NCBI GenBank assembly: GCA_027494135.1
Contig: JAOSJK010000012.1
Location: 5,001 to 69,000 of the forward strand
DNA: 64,000 bases
Origin: Acidimicrobiia bacterium
Lineage (GTDB): Bacteria > Actinomycetota > Acidimicrobiia > IMCC26256 > PALSA-610
Direction: 5' to 3'
Part shown: positions 9,992 to 20,086 of the stretch, piece by piece
How the letters are laid out: the number at the start of each line of letters is the position of its first letter
How positions within the stretch are numbered: position 1 is the stretch's first letter
The notes under the pieces: generated by a model
Databases searched by the model: none
The model's input: only the letters and a program-made list of their open reading frames with translations
Told to the model about the DNA's origin: nothing
Translations under genes and position numbers: made by a program

Positions 9992-10871
9992 TCACGGCTG
10001 CACCATCGTTCCGACGCCTTCGCGGGTGAAGAACTCCAGGAGCAGCGCGTGCGGGATGCGACCGTCGAGCACGTGGGCCCGCGCGACACCGTTGAGCAGT
10101 GCGGATATGCACGACTCGACCTTGGGGATCATCCCCTCCGAGACGGCACCGGTGACCAGCAGCTCCTCGAGACCGGCGATGTCGATGCGCGCCACGAGGC
10201 TCGACTCGTCGGGCCAGCTCCGGTAGATGCCGGCGACGTCGGTCAGGTATACGAGCTTCTCCGCGCGTAGCGACTCGGCTATGGCGCCGGCCACGGTGTC
10301 TGCGTTCACGTTGTAGGCCTGGCCGGTCTCGTCGACGCCGACGGTCGCTATGACAGGGATCAGCTCTTCGCGCAGCATGCGCTGCACGATCGTCGGATCG
10401 ATCGACTTGACGTCGCCGACGTAGCCGAGCGCCGGATCACGTTGCGACACCTGGATGAGCCCGGCGTCCTCTCCCGAGAGGCCGACTGCGTAGGAGCCGT
10501 GGCGGTTGATCGACGCCGTCACCTCGCGGTTCACCTTGCCCGAGAGCGCCATCCGGACGATGTCGACAGTCTCGGCGTCGGTGACGCGGCGGCCGTCGAC
10601 GAACGCCGGTTCCTTGCCGAGGCGGCGCATCAGGTCCGTGATGTGAGGACCGCCGCCGTGAACGACCACCGGGTTCATGCCGACGAGTCGCATCAGGACG
10701 ACGTCGGTAGCGAAGAGGTCCGCCAAGGACGCCTCGTCCATTGCGTGGCCCCCGTACTTCACGACCACCGTCTTGCCGCTGAACTTCGCGTATGTACGGA
10801 AGCGCCTCCGCCAGGATCGCCGCCTTGGCTCCCGCGTCGACGATCCTCGGGTCGCGCGACTGGCCCGTCAC
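9992..10871 (-). CDS. argB: acetylglutamate kinase (one frameshift)
   Basis: Phosphorylates N-acetylglutamate; usually the arginine-feedback-controlled step. Motifs VVKYGGHAMDEASL and NPVVVHGGGPHITDLM (amino-acid kinase fold) and YLTDVAGIYRSWPDESSL are clear. The N-terminus (VTGQSRDPRIVDAGAKAAIL then AEALPYIR) is in another frame; the break is near 10790, where one extra G separates PYIR from the expected KFSGKTVVVKYGG. The start is GTG 10871, coupled to argJ by GTGA. About 293 residues when joined. Confidence 0.93.
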
Positions 10872-12066
10872 GACGTCCCCATGTTCTCGTCGATGTAGGC
10901 ATGCGTGAGATCGGTGAAGAGCACGGTCGCCTCGCCGTGCCCCATGCGCAGGTCGCAGTGGATCTCGATCTCCCGCCCCGCCATCGCGGCGGCCACCGCA
11001 TCGACATCGTGATCGCAGGCCACGCCGTCGCGGCAGACCGTCACGCCGTTGTAGGAGATGTCGACGCGCTCCGCGTCGAGGAAGGCGCCGCTCGCCCCCA
11101 GCTCGGAGATGACCCTGCCCCAGTAGGGATCCTGCCCGTAGAGCGAGCACTGCACGAGCCGGCTGCCGGCCACACCCCTGGCCGCAGCCCGTGCGTCGGC
11201 TGTCGAGCGGGCGCCGACCACCCGGACCCGGGCGAGCTTCGTCGCGCCCTCAGCGTCGCGCGCCATCTGCTCGGTGAGGCTCCCGCAGACAGCCGTCAGG
11301 GACGCGGCGAGAGCGGCGTACGCCGAGCCCGACCCCAGCGCGATCGGGTCCCCCCGGCCCTCCCACTCGCCAGAACGAGCACCGTGTCGTTCGTGCTCCT
11401 GCACCCGTCGACTATGAGAGTGTCGAACGTCGCGGCGACTGCCGACGTGAGCGCGGCCTGAAGCGCCGGCCGTTCGACGTTCGCGTCGGTGGTGATGACG
11501 GCCAGCATCGTGGCCATCGCCGGGGCGAGCATCGCGGCGCCCTTGGCCATGCCCCCTACCGTGTGCGTGGCGCCGAAGGCTTCGAACGTCGCGACCGACT
11601 CCTTGCGAACCGTGTCGGTGGTCAGGATCGCGTCGGCGGCCGCGGCACCGGCAGGCCCCCCCGCCGCCAGCCGCGAAGCCAGCAACGGCAGGCCCGACTC
11701 GATCGGCTGCATCTCCAGTGGGATGCCGATAAGGCCGGTGGAGCAGACGAGGACGTCGGTGGGGTCGACCCCGAGGCCGGCCCCGGCGAGGGCACACATG
11801 CGGTGCGCGTCGCGGCGCCCCGCCTCGCCCGTCGCCGCGTTCGCATTGCCGCTGTTGAGCACGACTGCGGCGGCTCGCCCGCCGGCCAGGTGGGCCTTGC
11901 TCACCTGGACCGGGGCCGCCGTCGCGAGGTTGGTCGTGAAGACCCCCGCCGCCGGTACAGCGCGCCCGTCGTCGGTGGCGACGAGCGCCAGGTCGGGATC
12001 GCCCGAGTCCTTGATCCCGCACGCGAGACCTCCTGCCACGAACCCGGTCGCCGCTGTGACGCTCAT
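10868..12066 (-). CDS. argJ: bifunctional ornithine acetyltransferase / N-acetylglutamate synthase (one frameshift)
   Basis: Recycles the acetyl group from N-acetylornithine to glutamate and may also use acetyl-CoA. The self-cleavage site is conserved: KGAAMLAPAMATMLAVITTD, with the threonine of ATML as the new N-terminus of the beta chain. Seen early: GIKDSGDPDLALVATD and VLNSGNANAATG; seen late: LVQCSLYGQDPYWGRVISEL and HAYIDENMGTS. The frame breaks at a C run near 11350-11356, after VLASGRAG. ATG start at 12066. About 399 residues reconstructed. Confidence 0.93.
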
Positions 12067-12121
12067 GCCTCCCGCTCCTGCACACCGACCTCGCTCAATG
12101 CCGTCCCTCCCCTGTCGCCGG

Positions 12122-13159
12122 TCACGGGGCCAGCCCGACCGCGGTGAGACCGTGGGCCTCGGGCAGGCCCAGCAGCAGGTTCGCATTCTGGATCGCCTGT
12201 CCGGCGGCACCCTTCACGAGGTTGTCCTCCGCGGCGATGGCGAGGACGGTCCCGGTACGCCCGTCGTAGCGGACGGTGACGTGCACGGCGTTGGAGCCGG
12301 TGGTCGCCTTCGTGCCCGATGGCTCGTCGACCACGACGACGAACGCCTCGCCGTCGTACTGATCGCGGTACAGGTCGAGGAGGGAGGCGGTCGTCAAGCC
12401 GTCGACCGACGGCTTCGCGTAGCAGGTGGCGAGGATGCCGCGCGTCATGGGCACCAGGTGCGGCGTGAAGAGCACCTGCACCGGCGCTCCGGCGACGCGC
12501 CCCAGCGCCTGCTCCATCTCCGCGGTGTGCCGGTGGCTCAGCAGTCCGTAGGCGCTCACCTGCTCGTTCGCCTCGGAGAAGAGGCTCATGGGCTTCGGCG
12601 ACCGCCCCGCCCCCGACACGCCCGAGCACGCGTCGACCACGATGCCGGTGCGCTCGACGACCCCGGCTGCGAGGAGGGGCGCGAGCGCGAGGCTCGCGGC
12701 GGTCGGGTAGCAGCCGGGGTTGGCCACGTGCGGCCGGCTGTGGATCTCGTCGCGGTAGATCTCGACGAGGCCGAATGCGAAGTGCTCCAGCAGATCCGGC
12801 GCGCCGTGAGGCTCGCCGTACCACTTCTCGTACTCGGCGGCGGGGAGCCTGAAGTCGGCGCCGAGGTCGACCACGTGCTCGACGGTGCCGATCAGCGCCG
12901 GCACGAGGCGCTGCGACTCCCCGTGCGGGAGCGCCAGGAACACGGCGTCGGCCCCGGCGAACGCGCTTGTGTCGACCGCCTCGTACCGTAGGGTTCCGTA
13001 CGCGGGCCCGAGTGACGGGTAGAGGTCGGCGACGGCTGCCCCGGCGTTCGACTCGGCCGTGACCCAGCCGACCTCGATCTCGGGGTGCGCGGCCAGAAGG
13101 CGGAGCAGCTCTGCCCCGGTGTAGCCGGACGCGCCGACCACACCGACTCGATACGTCAT
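12122..13159 (-). CDS. argC: N-acetyl-gamma-glutamyl-phosphate reductase
   Basis: NADPH-dependent reduction of acetylglutamyl phosphate; first gene of the arginine operon. Contains VGVVGASGYTGAELLRLLA (Rossmann), the catalytic cysteine in HVANPGCYPTAASLAL, HFAFGLVEIYRDEI and HTAEMEQAL. Intact, 345 residues. The ATG at 13159 directly follows a promoter with only seven bases between the -10 box and the start, so the transcript is probably leaderless. Confidence 0.97.
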   Translation of the reverse strand: MTYRVGVVGASGYTGAELLRLLAAHPEIEVGWVTAESNAGAAVADLYPSLGPAYGTLRYEAVDTSAFAGADAVFLALPHGESQRLVPALIGTVEHVVDLGADFRLPAAEYEKWYGEPHGAPDLLEHFAFGLVEIYRDEIHSRPHVANPGCYPTAASLALAPLLAAGVVERTGIVVDACSGVSGAGRSPKPMSLFSEANEQVSAYGLLSHRHTAEMEQALGRVAGAPVQVLFTPHLVPMTRGILATCYAKPSVDGLTTASLLDLYRDQYDGEAFVVVVDEPSGTKATTGSNAVHVTVRYDGRTGTVLAIAAEDNLVKGAAGQAIQNANLLLGLPEAHGLTAVGLAP

Positions 13160-13195
13160 GCAGAATAGGATACAGACGTATGCATAGTCCTGCAA
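13160..13195 (-). promoter_or_regulatory. argC promoter with possible ArgR operator
   Basis: On the minus strand TTGCAG (13195-13190) and TATCCT (13172-13167) are spaced by 17 bases, and the ATG of argC begins seven bases after the -10. The spacer and flanks hold repeated TGCA words (TTGCAGGACTATGCATA and TGTATCCTATTCTGCA), which resemble the TGNAT...ATNCA halves of ARG boxes. Transcription would start at or next to the ATG. The -10/-35 is good; the operator reading is inference. The same 40 bases must also serve the divergent hot-dog gene. Confidence 0.55.
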
Positions 13196-13613
13196 GCACC
13201 CCGTCGGACCCCCGTTCGGGGACCTCTCCCCGGGCACACCCCTCGGCCCCTGGTCGGTGACGGTCTCCGCGGCCGCCAACGAGCGGTACTGGAGCGCCGC
13301 GGCGGCCCGGCACCCCCTCCTCGAGGCCGGGGCGCTCTACCCGCCGATCGCCGCGAACCTCACCGTCCTGCTCTTCGCGCAGGCCTGCCCGGCGGCGATG
13401 ATCCAGACCCGCCAGCGGCTCCGGTGCCACCGCACGGAGGCCGCCGGCACGCCGCTCGTGGTCACCGGTCGCGTGCTCGACCTCTTCGAGAAGCGGGGTC
13501 GCGCCTACGTCGAGGTGGAGGCGGTCGTGGCCGCCGAGGCGCGGCCGCAGGAGCCGATCTGGACCTCGGTGGCCACCTTCACGCCCACCTCTACCCTGGG
13601 TGCGTCGCAGTGA
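13180..13613 (+). CDS. MaoC-like hot-dog protein, first subunit (one frameshift)
   Basis: Likely one half of a two-subunit (R)-hydroxyacyl dehydratase of the HadAB/HTD2 kind. An open frame from 13257 covers ANERYWSAAAARHPLLEAGA, YPPIAANLTVLL and a hot-dog strand region ending TSVATFTPTSTLG. The expected N-terminus PFGDLSPGTPLGPWSVTVSA lies upstream in the same frame. It joins the ATG at 13180 (MHSPASTPSDP) if one base is corrected in the C run near 13205. The start is therefore an inference. Overlaps the next gene as GTGA. The substrate is unknown; fatty-acid or mycolate-like chain synthesis is possible. Confidence 0.65.
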
Positions 13614-13990
13614 GCACGCGGAGCAGGACCCTCACCATCACCGAGGACCTCGTCCGCGCCTACTCGCGGCGCGGCAACTACCACTCCGACGCGTCGGAGG
13701 CGGCCCGGCTCGGCCTCCCCGGCCTGGTCGCGCAGGGCACGCAGGCGATGGGGCCCGCTTACGGGCTCCTGCTCGACGAGTGGGGCGAGGCGTTCCTCGC
13801 CGAGGGCGAGATCGACGTGCGCTTCGTGGGCATCGTGCTGGCAGGGCAGACAGTCGCCGCGGAGGTCGAGCTCTCGGCTGAGGCCCCCGGCGAGGCGTCC
13901 ATCGAGGTGGTCAACACCGACTCCGGCCGGACCGCCGTCGTGGGCACTGCCTCGGTTCGACGACGCCCTGCTAGTCGAGGCCGCTCGTGA
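13610..13990 (+). CDS. MaoC-like hot-dog protein, second subunit
   Basis: Short MaoC dehydratase-like protein of 126 residues. The hydratase-type motif appears as NYHSDASEAARLGLPGLVAQ followed by GTQAMGPAYGLLL, the usual asparagine/histidine plus helix arrangement. A strand region follows (VRFVGIVLAGQTVAAEVEL). The GTG start overlaps the preceding gene by four bases, so the two should be made in equal amounts and form a heterodimer. Its 3' end overlaps the convergent membrane-protein gene by 20 bases. Confidence 0.75.
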   Translation: MSTRSRTLTITEDLVRAYSRRGNYHSDASEAARLGLPGLVAQGTQAMGPAYGLLLDEWGEAFLAEGEIDVRFVGIVLAGQTVAAEVELSAEAPGEASIEVVNTDSGRTAVVGTASVRRRPASRGRS

Positions 13991-14231
13991 GGTCGTCGAC
14001 CCACGTCTCCAGCGCCGCCGAGACCTGCGCGGTCGGGTCGCGCAGGTCGTCGTGGCCCACCGCGATCATCGGCCCGAAGACGAGGAATGCGGCCATCGAG
14101 AGCTTGCCGGGAGCCTTCCACAAGAAGACCACCACGGAGATCGCGGCGAAGGCCAGCAGCACGGCCCTCGCCCAGCCCTCCAGGGCCTCCGCAGACCGGG
14201 TCAGCGTTCTCCATCCCCCGGGGTTCGGCAC
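13971..14231 (-). CDS. small two-helix membrane protein
   Basis: Unrecognised 86-residue protein. Two hydrophobic segments are visible: about residues 23-41 (AVLLAFAAISVVVFLWK) and 44-58 (LSMAAFLVFGPMIAVG), with a charged tail. ATG start at 14231. It lies downstream of pheT in the same direction, 84 bases away, and converges on the hot-dog pair, overlapping it by 20 bases. Its length, codon usage and helices support a real gene; no function can be given. Confidence 0.5.
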   Translation of the reverse strand: MPNPGGWRTLTRSAEALEGWARAVLLAFAAISVVVFLWKAPGKLSMAAFLVFGPMIAVGHDDLRDPTAQVSAALETWVDDLTSGLD

Positions 14232-14315
14232 TCTGGGCGCCCTGCTGAAACGAGTCGCCCCGGCCCGTATCTCTTCCGGGCCCCGACGTTACGCATGCCA
14301 CATCTCTGCCGGTCG

Positions 14316-16717
14316 TCAGCCCCTGAGCTCGGCACCGTGGGCGGCGACGACGGCGTCGATGCAGGCCCGGCGGAGGCCGGCCACCTCGTCGTCGGTGAGG
14401 GTCCGGTCGGGCGACCGGAAGCGGAGGGCGTAGGCGAGGCTGACCTTCCCGGCGCCGATCTGCTCGGAGCGGAAGACGTCGAAAAGACGGACCTCCTCCA
14501 GCAGGTCGCCGCCGGTCCGTCGCAGGGTGGCCCCCACGACGGCGGCTGCGACGCCCTCGGGAAGCGCGAAGGCCAGGTCGACTGTGGAGGACGGGAACCG
14601 CGACAGCGGCGTGTAGGTGCGCGCCCGGCGCCCGGCGCCGAGTAGGGCTCCGAGGTCCAACTCCAGCGCGGCCACCGGGCCGGGAAGCTCGAGGGAGTCG
14701 AGGAGCGCAGGGTCCACCTCGCCCACGTGTCCCGCGACAGCGCCGTCGACGACCACCGCGGCGCAGCGCGCAGGGTGGAAGCCCGGGACATCCGAGGCGC
14801 TCTCCAGCCGCAGGTCGGCGACGTGCAGCGCCTCACCCACCGCCTCGATCAGGGCGACCGCGTCGGCCCACGACACGGGGCGGTCTGCCTCGTGCGGGCG
14901 CCTCAGCACCCGCCCGGCGCAGAGCGCCGCGAGGTGGTCGCTCTCGGCCGGCAGCAGCGACCCCTCCGGAGGGGGAGGCGAAGACGTGACCCATCTCGAA
15001 GAGCGTCACGTCGGGGTTGCCGTGCGAGGCGTTGAAGTGCGCGGAGTCGAGGAGCCCCGGGAGGATCGCCGTTCTCAGCATCGACTCCTCCGCCCGGAGA
15101 GGGTTCTCGACCTCGACCGTGCGGGTGGAGTCGCCACAGAACCGCGACGCCGCCACCGGCGAGACCAGGGGCAGGGTGAAGACCTCGTCGCATCCCGCGC
15201 CGACGAGCACGTCGGCCACCAGGCGCCGCTCCCGCTGCGTGGAGGTGAGACCACCTATCCGCCCCGCCCCCGCCGGGACCGTCCGCTCGATCCGGTTCAG
15301 CCCGTACCTGCGGGCGACCTCCTCTATGACGTCTATCTCACGCTCTATGTCGGGCCGGAAGGTCGGGACCGACACCGACGCGCACTCCTCGGCGCCGTCG
15401 CGAGCCTGCTCCACCTCCATGCCCAGTGGCAGCAGCAGCGAGCTCACTTGCTCCGAATCCAGATCGGTCCCGAGGACGGCGTTGACCCGCCGGGTCCGCA
15501 CCTTGACCACCTTCCGCGACGGGCTCCGGGTACGCATCGATGCGACCCGCTACCACGTCTGCTCCGGCCACCTCGGCGAGCAGACGCATCGCCAGGTCGG
15601 CGCCGGAGCCGGCCCCGTCGGGATCGACGCCGCGCTCGAAGCGGGCGCTCGCCTCCGAGCGCAGGCCGAGGCGCTTCGACGTTCTCGCGATCCCGTGGGG
15701 AGCGAAGTGGGCCGACTCCAAGATGATCTCGCGCGTCTCGCCGGAGACCTCCGCCGACGCACCGCCCATGATGCCTGCAATCGCCCGGGGAGTGCGCTCC
15801 GCGTCGCAGATCAGGAGATCCTCGGAGGTGAGAGATCTCTCGACGCCGTCGAGGGTGACCATCCGCTCACCGTCGCGCGCCGTCCGGACGACGATCCCGC
15901 GACCCGCCATCCGATCGAGATCGAACGCGTGGAGCGGCCGCGAGCGCTCGAGCATCACGTAGTTGGTCACGTCGACGACGTTGCTGATCGGGCGCATCCC
16001 CGCGAGGGTCAGCCGGCGCTGCATCCAGTCGGGCGATGCTGCGAGCCGGACCCGGGCGATCCGCGCGACGAGGCGCGGGCATCGGTCGGGCGCCTCGACG
16101 ACGACGGTCGCGCCGTCGATCGACTCGGCAGCTGCGGACTCTTCGGGAGTGGGAGCGTCGAACGGCAGGCCGAAGTGCGCGGCGAGATCCCTTGCGATGC
16201 CGACGATGCCCATCGCGTCGGGGCGGTCGGGGGTTATCGCCAGGTCGAACACGACGTCGTCGAGGCCGAGCACCTCACGTACGTCGGTACCCAGCGGAGC
16301 GTCGTCGGGGAGCGCGAGGATGCCGGCGTGGTCGTCTCCGAGGCCGAGCTCTCTGGGTGAGCAGAGCATGCCCTCGGATACGACTCCTCGGATCTTGCGC
16401 CGCTCGATCTCGAAGCCGCCGGGCAGCGTCGCACCGATCCGCGCCAGCGGCGCAACCATTCCGGCGTGGATGTTCGCGGCGCCGCAGACGACCCGCGTGG
16501 TGCCGTCGCCGAAGTCGACGTCGGCGAGACGGATCTTGTCGGCGTCGGGGTGCGCGACGACGTCGAGGATGCGGCACACCACGACGCCACGCACGTCGCG
16601 ACCCGGCTCGTCGATCTCCTCGACCTCGAGGCCGAGCTGGTTCAGCGCGTCGGCGATCTCGCCGGTCGTACCGGTCAGGGGTGTGAAGTCACGGATCCAG
16701 GAGAGCGGAGCGCGCAC
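14316..16717 (-). CDS. pheT: phenylalanyl-tRNA synthetase beta chain (two frameshifts)
   Basis: Beta subunit of the alpha2-beta2 enzyme, about 800 residues. In order: MRAPLSWIRDFTPLTG, an EMAP-like tRNA-binding segment (VVCRILDVVAHPDADKIRLA), B3/B4 editing domain (ISNVVDVTNYVMLERSRPLH), B5 (RRVNAVLGTDLDSEQVSSLL), the inactive synthetase core (HFNASHGNPDVTLFEMGHVF) and a C-terminal FDX-ACB anticodon-binding domain (YTPLSRFPSSTVDLAFALP). Frame breaks near 15520-15530 and 14965, the latter in GGAGGGG. GTG start seven bases after pheS. Confidence 0.93.
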
Positions 16718-16724
16718 GGCTACC

Positions 16725-17773
16725 TCAGAACTGCTCGAGAAAACGGACGTCGCCGTCCCACAGCGTCTTCACATGGTCGACTCCGTAGCGCATCTGAGCG
16801 AGACGGTCGATGCCGAAGCCGAACGCGAATCCGCTGTAGCGCTCCGGGTCGATCCCCACGGCCAGGAAGACGTTCGGGTCGACCATGCCTGCGCCCCCGA
16901 GCTCGATCCAACCCGTCTTCGAGCAGACGCTGCAGCCGGTCCCCTCGCAGAAGATGCAGGTCATCGAGAACTCGATCGACGGCTCGGTGAAAGGGAAGAA
17001 CGACGGCAGGAACCGGGCGCTGATGCCCGGCCCGAAGAGCGCGTGCACGAAGGTCTCGATCGTCCCCATCAGGTCGCCCATCGTGATCCCGTCGTCGACG
17101 ACGAGCCCTCGATCTGGTGGAACACGGGCGAGTGCCTGGCATCGAGGGTGTCGCGCCGGTAGACGCGGCCCGGCGCGATGAAGTAGATGGGCGGCCGGTG
17201 CTCCTCCATCACCCGAATCTGCACCGGCGACGTGTGGGTTCGCAGGAGCACCTGCTCGGGCTCCCCGAGGCGCACGTAGAGCGTGTCCTGCATCGCCCTG
17301 GCGGGGTGGCCCGGCGGGAAGTTCAGTGCCTCGAAGTTGTGCCAGTCGTCTTCGACCTCGGGGCCCTCGGCGACCTTGTAGCCGAGTCCGACGAAGACGT
17401 CTTCGAGCTCGCGCCAGATCTGGGTGACCAGGTGGAGATGGCCGCGGCGGTAGCCGCTGCCCCCGATGGTCAGGTCGGCGCGCTCCCGCTCGAGGCCGGC
17501 TGCACGCTCCGCCTCTGCGAGATCGCCCCGACGGGCGTCGATCGCGTCCCGGAGGAGCCCCTGTGCCTCGGAGACCGCGCGGCCGACTACCGCCCGATCC
17601 TCGGCCGCGACTGCCTTGATCGCCTCCCTGACCGCTACGAGGTCGCCCTTCTTCAGGTAGGTGCGCTCCAGATCATCGAGGTCGGCCACGGTCGCCGCCT
17701 CCGCTGCGGCGCTGCAACCCGCTCGGGCGGCCTCTTCGGCGCGCGCTACAAGATCGCCCGCCTCCCCGCTCAC
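16725..17773 (-). CDS. pheS: phenylalanyl-tRNA synthetase alpha chain (one frameshift)
   Basis: Catalytic alpha subunit. An N-terminal coiled-coil (residues about 1-90) precedes HLHLVTQIWRELEDVFVGLG, EVEDDWHNFEALNFPPGHPA, RTHTSPVQIRVM and RVYRRDTLDARHSPVFHQIE. The C-terminal catalytic part has CIFCEGTGCSVCSKTGWIEL and GFAFGFGIDRLAQMRYGVD. The frame breaks near 17106, where one base is missing before LVVDDGITMGDL. The start is GTG 17773, overlapping the methyltransferase stop as GTGA. Confidence 0.94.
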
Positions 17774-18579
17774 GGTCTCGCCTCCCGCGTCCGGCGGGCA
17801 CGCGCCGCCTCGAAGAAGAGCACGCCGGCGGCGGTCGCGAGGTTCAACGACTCGGCGCGCCCGGACATGGGGATGGTCACGAGCGCGTCGAGGGGCATGC
17901 CGGCCCCGAGACCCCGGGCCTCGTGTCCGAGCACGACGGCGGCGGGGCCGCGGAGGTCGATGCTGTCGTAGGGGTCGCCGCCCGTCGCGACGGTACCGAT
18001 GCGTCGCACTCCCCTCTCGCCGAGGGCCTCGAGGATCTCCACCGCGTTCACGCCCTCTGCAATCGGGACACCGAGCACCGCACCCGCCGAGGCGCGCACG
18101 GTCTTGGGATTGTACGCGTCGACCGATCCCTCCCCGAAGAGAACCGCGTCGAACCCGGCCGCCTCGGCGGAGCGGACGAGGGTGCCGGCGTTCCCGGGGT
18201 CGGATACGGCGACGCAGACCACCATGAGGGAATCGGGCGCCAGCTCCGCGATCACCTCGCCGCCGCGCCTGACGAGCGGCGCGGTCGTGATGACGCCCTG
18301 CGACGTGACGGTGTCGCCGACGCGACCCGCGACACCGTCGGCGAGCCCCCGCATGCGGGCACCACGTGCCCGGGCGCGGGCCAGGAGATCCGGCCATCGA
18401 TCCTCGGCGCGCGGGTCGAAGAAGCACACGAGGTCGTCTGTGTCGCGATCGAGCGCCGCCGCGAGGAGGCGCGGTCCCTCCAGTGCGAAGCGCCGAGCCT
18501 CGTCGCGCGCGCCGCGATCGCGCAGGATGTCGCGCAGCGCCCGCACATCCGGATGGCGCGGGCCGAGCAGCTCGCTCAC
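17770..18579 (-). CDS. TrmH/SpoU-family rRNA (2'-O) methyltransferase
   Basis: SAM-dependent SPOUT methyltransferase acting on rRNA. Substrate-binding N-terminus (RALRDILRDRGARDEARRFA) and the three SPOUT motifs are present: VSDPGNAGTLVRSAEAAGFD, AVVLGHEARGLG and IPMSGRAESLNLATAAGVLF. Intact, 269 residues from GTG 18579, 13 bases after the rplT stop; a longer start at 18654 would overlap rplT. The gene corresponds by position to tsnR of Mycobacterium, between rplT and pheS. The exact target nucleotide cannot be read from sequence. Confidence 0.88.
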   Translation of the reverse strand: MSELLGPRHPDVRALRDILRDRGARDEARRFALEGPRLLAAALDRDTDDLVCFFDPRAEDRWPDLLARARARGARMRGLADGVAGRVGDTVTSQGVITTAPLVRRGGEVIAELAPDSLMVVCVAVSDPGNAGTLVRSAEAAGFDAVLFGEGSVDAYNPKTVRASAGAVLGVPIAEGVNAVEILEALGERGVRRIGTVATGGDPYDSIDLRGPAAVVLGHEARGLGAGMPLDALVTIPMSGRAESLNLATAAGVLFFEAARARRTREARP

Positions 18580-18592
18580 ACCCGCGCCGAGA

Positions 18593-18955
18593 TCACGCTG
18601 CGCTGAGCGCCTCGCGAGCCGTGGCGACCAGAGCGCCGAACGTTGCAGGCTCACGGACCGCCAGGTCCGCCAGGAGCTTGCGATCCACGTCGACCTCGGC
18701 GGCCTTCAGCCCGGCGATGAAACGGGAGTACGAGATGTCGTGCTCCCGGCACGCCGCGTTGATGCGCACGATCCAGAGGCGCCGGAACTCGCCCTTGCGC
18801 GCCCGACGGTCGCGGTACGCGTACCGCAGCGAGTGCATCACCTGCTCGTTCGCGGTCTTCAGGTGGCGGCTGCGCGCACCCGTGTACCCCTGCGCCTGCT
18901 CGAGAACGGCCCGGCGACTCTTGTGCCCGCCGACGGCGCGCTTGACCCTTGCCAT
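18593..18955 (-). CDS. rplT: 50S ribosomal protein L20
   Basis: Binds 23S rRNA early in large-subunit assembly. The intact 120-residue frame is unmistakable: [60 protein letters not shown] and [19 protein letters not shown]. Third gene of infC-rpmI-rplT, nine bases after rpmI. Confidence 0.98.
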   Translation of the reverse strand: MARVKRAVGGHKSRRAVLEQAQGYTGARSRHLKTANEQVMHSLRYAYRDRRARKGEFRRLWIVRINAACREHDISYSRFIAGLKAAEVDVDRKLLADLAVREPATFGALVATAREALSAA

Positions 18956-18964
18956 GTCGTCCTC

Positions 18965-19159
18965 CTACCGGCCGAGCATCCGTGTGACCCGGCGCCGGTC
19001 GGCGGGGGCAACGTCTTCGATGCGCCCCAGTCGCCGCGTGCGCCGGCTGGACTTCTTCTCGAGAAGGTGGGACCGGAACGCCTTGCGACGTCGTATCCGA
19101 CCCGTCCCGGTGACAATGAAGCGCTTCGCGGCGCTCCTGCTCGTCTTCATCTTCGCCAT
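18965..19159 (-). CDS. rpmI: 50S ribosomal protein L35
   Basis: Small basic large-subunit protein, 64 residues. [20 protein letters not shown] and [20 protein letters not shown] are typical of the family. It lies between infC and rplT, 71 bases after infC. Confidence 0.97.
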   Translation of the reverse strand: MAKMKTSRSAAKRFIVTGTGRIRRRKAFRSHLLEKKSSRRTRRLGRIEDVAPADRRRVTRMLGR

Positions 19160-19230
19160 CGTCGGTCTCTTCGCTCGTCTCTCTGCGTGCTTCTCGGTGT
19201 GAATGCTTGCCTGACGCCGTGCTGCGCCCC

Positions 19231-19887
19231 TCAGCCGCCGGCGGCCTCGACCGGCGTCTCCTGCGCATCCCTGGCTTCGACCTCGATCTCGACCTGCTCC
19301 ACGCGTTCGGGTGTGGCGGCGGGTGCGGCGGCGGGTGCCGCAGCAGCCGACGACGATCTCGCCTTGACCGGCGGCTTCTTGCTCGCGTTCAGCACCATGG
19401 TCATGTTCCGGCCGTCCTGCTTCGGAGCCGACTCGACGACCGCGAAGTCGCTCACCTGCTCGGCCACACGCTCGAGGATCCTGCGTCCCTGCTCCGGGTG
19501 GGCCATCTCACGGCCCCGGAACATGATCGTCAGCTTGACCTTCGAGCCCTCTGCGAGGAAGCGCTCGACGTGCTTCATCTTGGTCTCGTAGTCGTGCCCA
19601 CTGATCTTGGGCCGGAACTTCATCTCCTTGATGACGACGTTCGAGGTCTTGCGCCTCGACTCCTTGCGCCGCTGATCCTGCTCGTACTTCCACTTGCCGT
19701 AGTCCATGATCCGGCAGACCGGCGGGTCTGCCGCGGCTGCGACCTCGACCAGGTCGAGCTCGGCTTCACTGGCCATCGTGAGTGCCTCCGGAAGGGGCCT
19801 CACTCCGTACTGCGTGCCATCGGCCCCTATCAGGAGCACCTGGCGGGCGCGGATCCGGTCGTTGATCCGGGTGTCGTCCGTAGCGAT
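19231..19887 (-). CDS. infC: translation initiation factor IF-3
   Basis: Binds the 30S subunit and checks start-codon pairing. N-domain [20 protein letters not shown] and [20 protein letters not shown], linker [16 protein letters not shown], then C-domain [20 protein letters not shown] and [20 protein letters not shown] are complete. The best start is the rare codon ATC at 19887 ([10 protein letters not shown]), with AGAGGTGA at proper distance upstream. IF-3 genes classically use such codons for self-repression. The alternative is GTG 19908. After the usual end there is a tail of about 45 residues rich in Ala, Pro and Glu. Confidence 0.94.
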   Translation of the reverse strand: MATDDTRINDRIRARQVLLIGADGTQYGVRPLPEALTMASEAELDLVEVAAAADPPVCRIMDYGKWKYEQDQRRKESRRKTSNVVIKEMKFRPKISGHDYETKMKHVERFLAEGSKVKLTIMFRGREMAHPEQGRRILERVAEQVSDFAVVESAPKQDGRNMTMVLNASKKPPVKARSSSAAAAPAAAPAATPERVEQVEIEVEARDAQETPVEAAGG

Positions 19888-19982
19888 TGCGGCATCACCT
19901 CTCTGCACTAACCGCCGACGCGAAGCGACGGCGGACACGGGAAGCGTCCACCGTCGCGGCCGGCCCGGATCGGGCCACTTGT

Positions 19983-20010
19983 GCAACGGACCCGGGCTCG
20001 GGTCCGTTGC
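19983..20010. promoter_or_regulatory. perfect 12-bp hairpin in infC leader
   Basis: GCAACGGACCCG and its exact complement flank a four-base loop, between divergent infC and the DUF1844-like gene. In the infC direction it would sit about 95 bases before the start codon, inside a leader of this operon. No T-run follows on either strand, so a simple terminator is not supported. It may be a leader structure or a block between the divergent promoters. Confidence 0.45.
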
Positions 20011-20086
20011 CTCTCGGCGGCGGACGGCGGCCGGGTGGGGACGAGGCGTCCCACTTCCCATCTCGGTTTCCTGACAGGATAACAGC

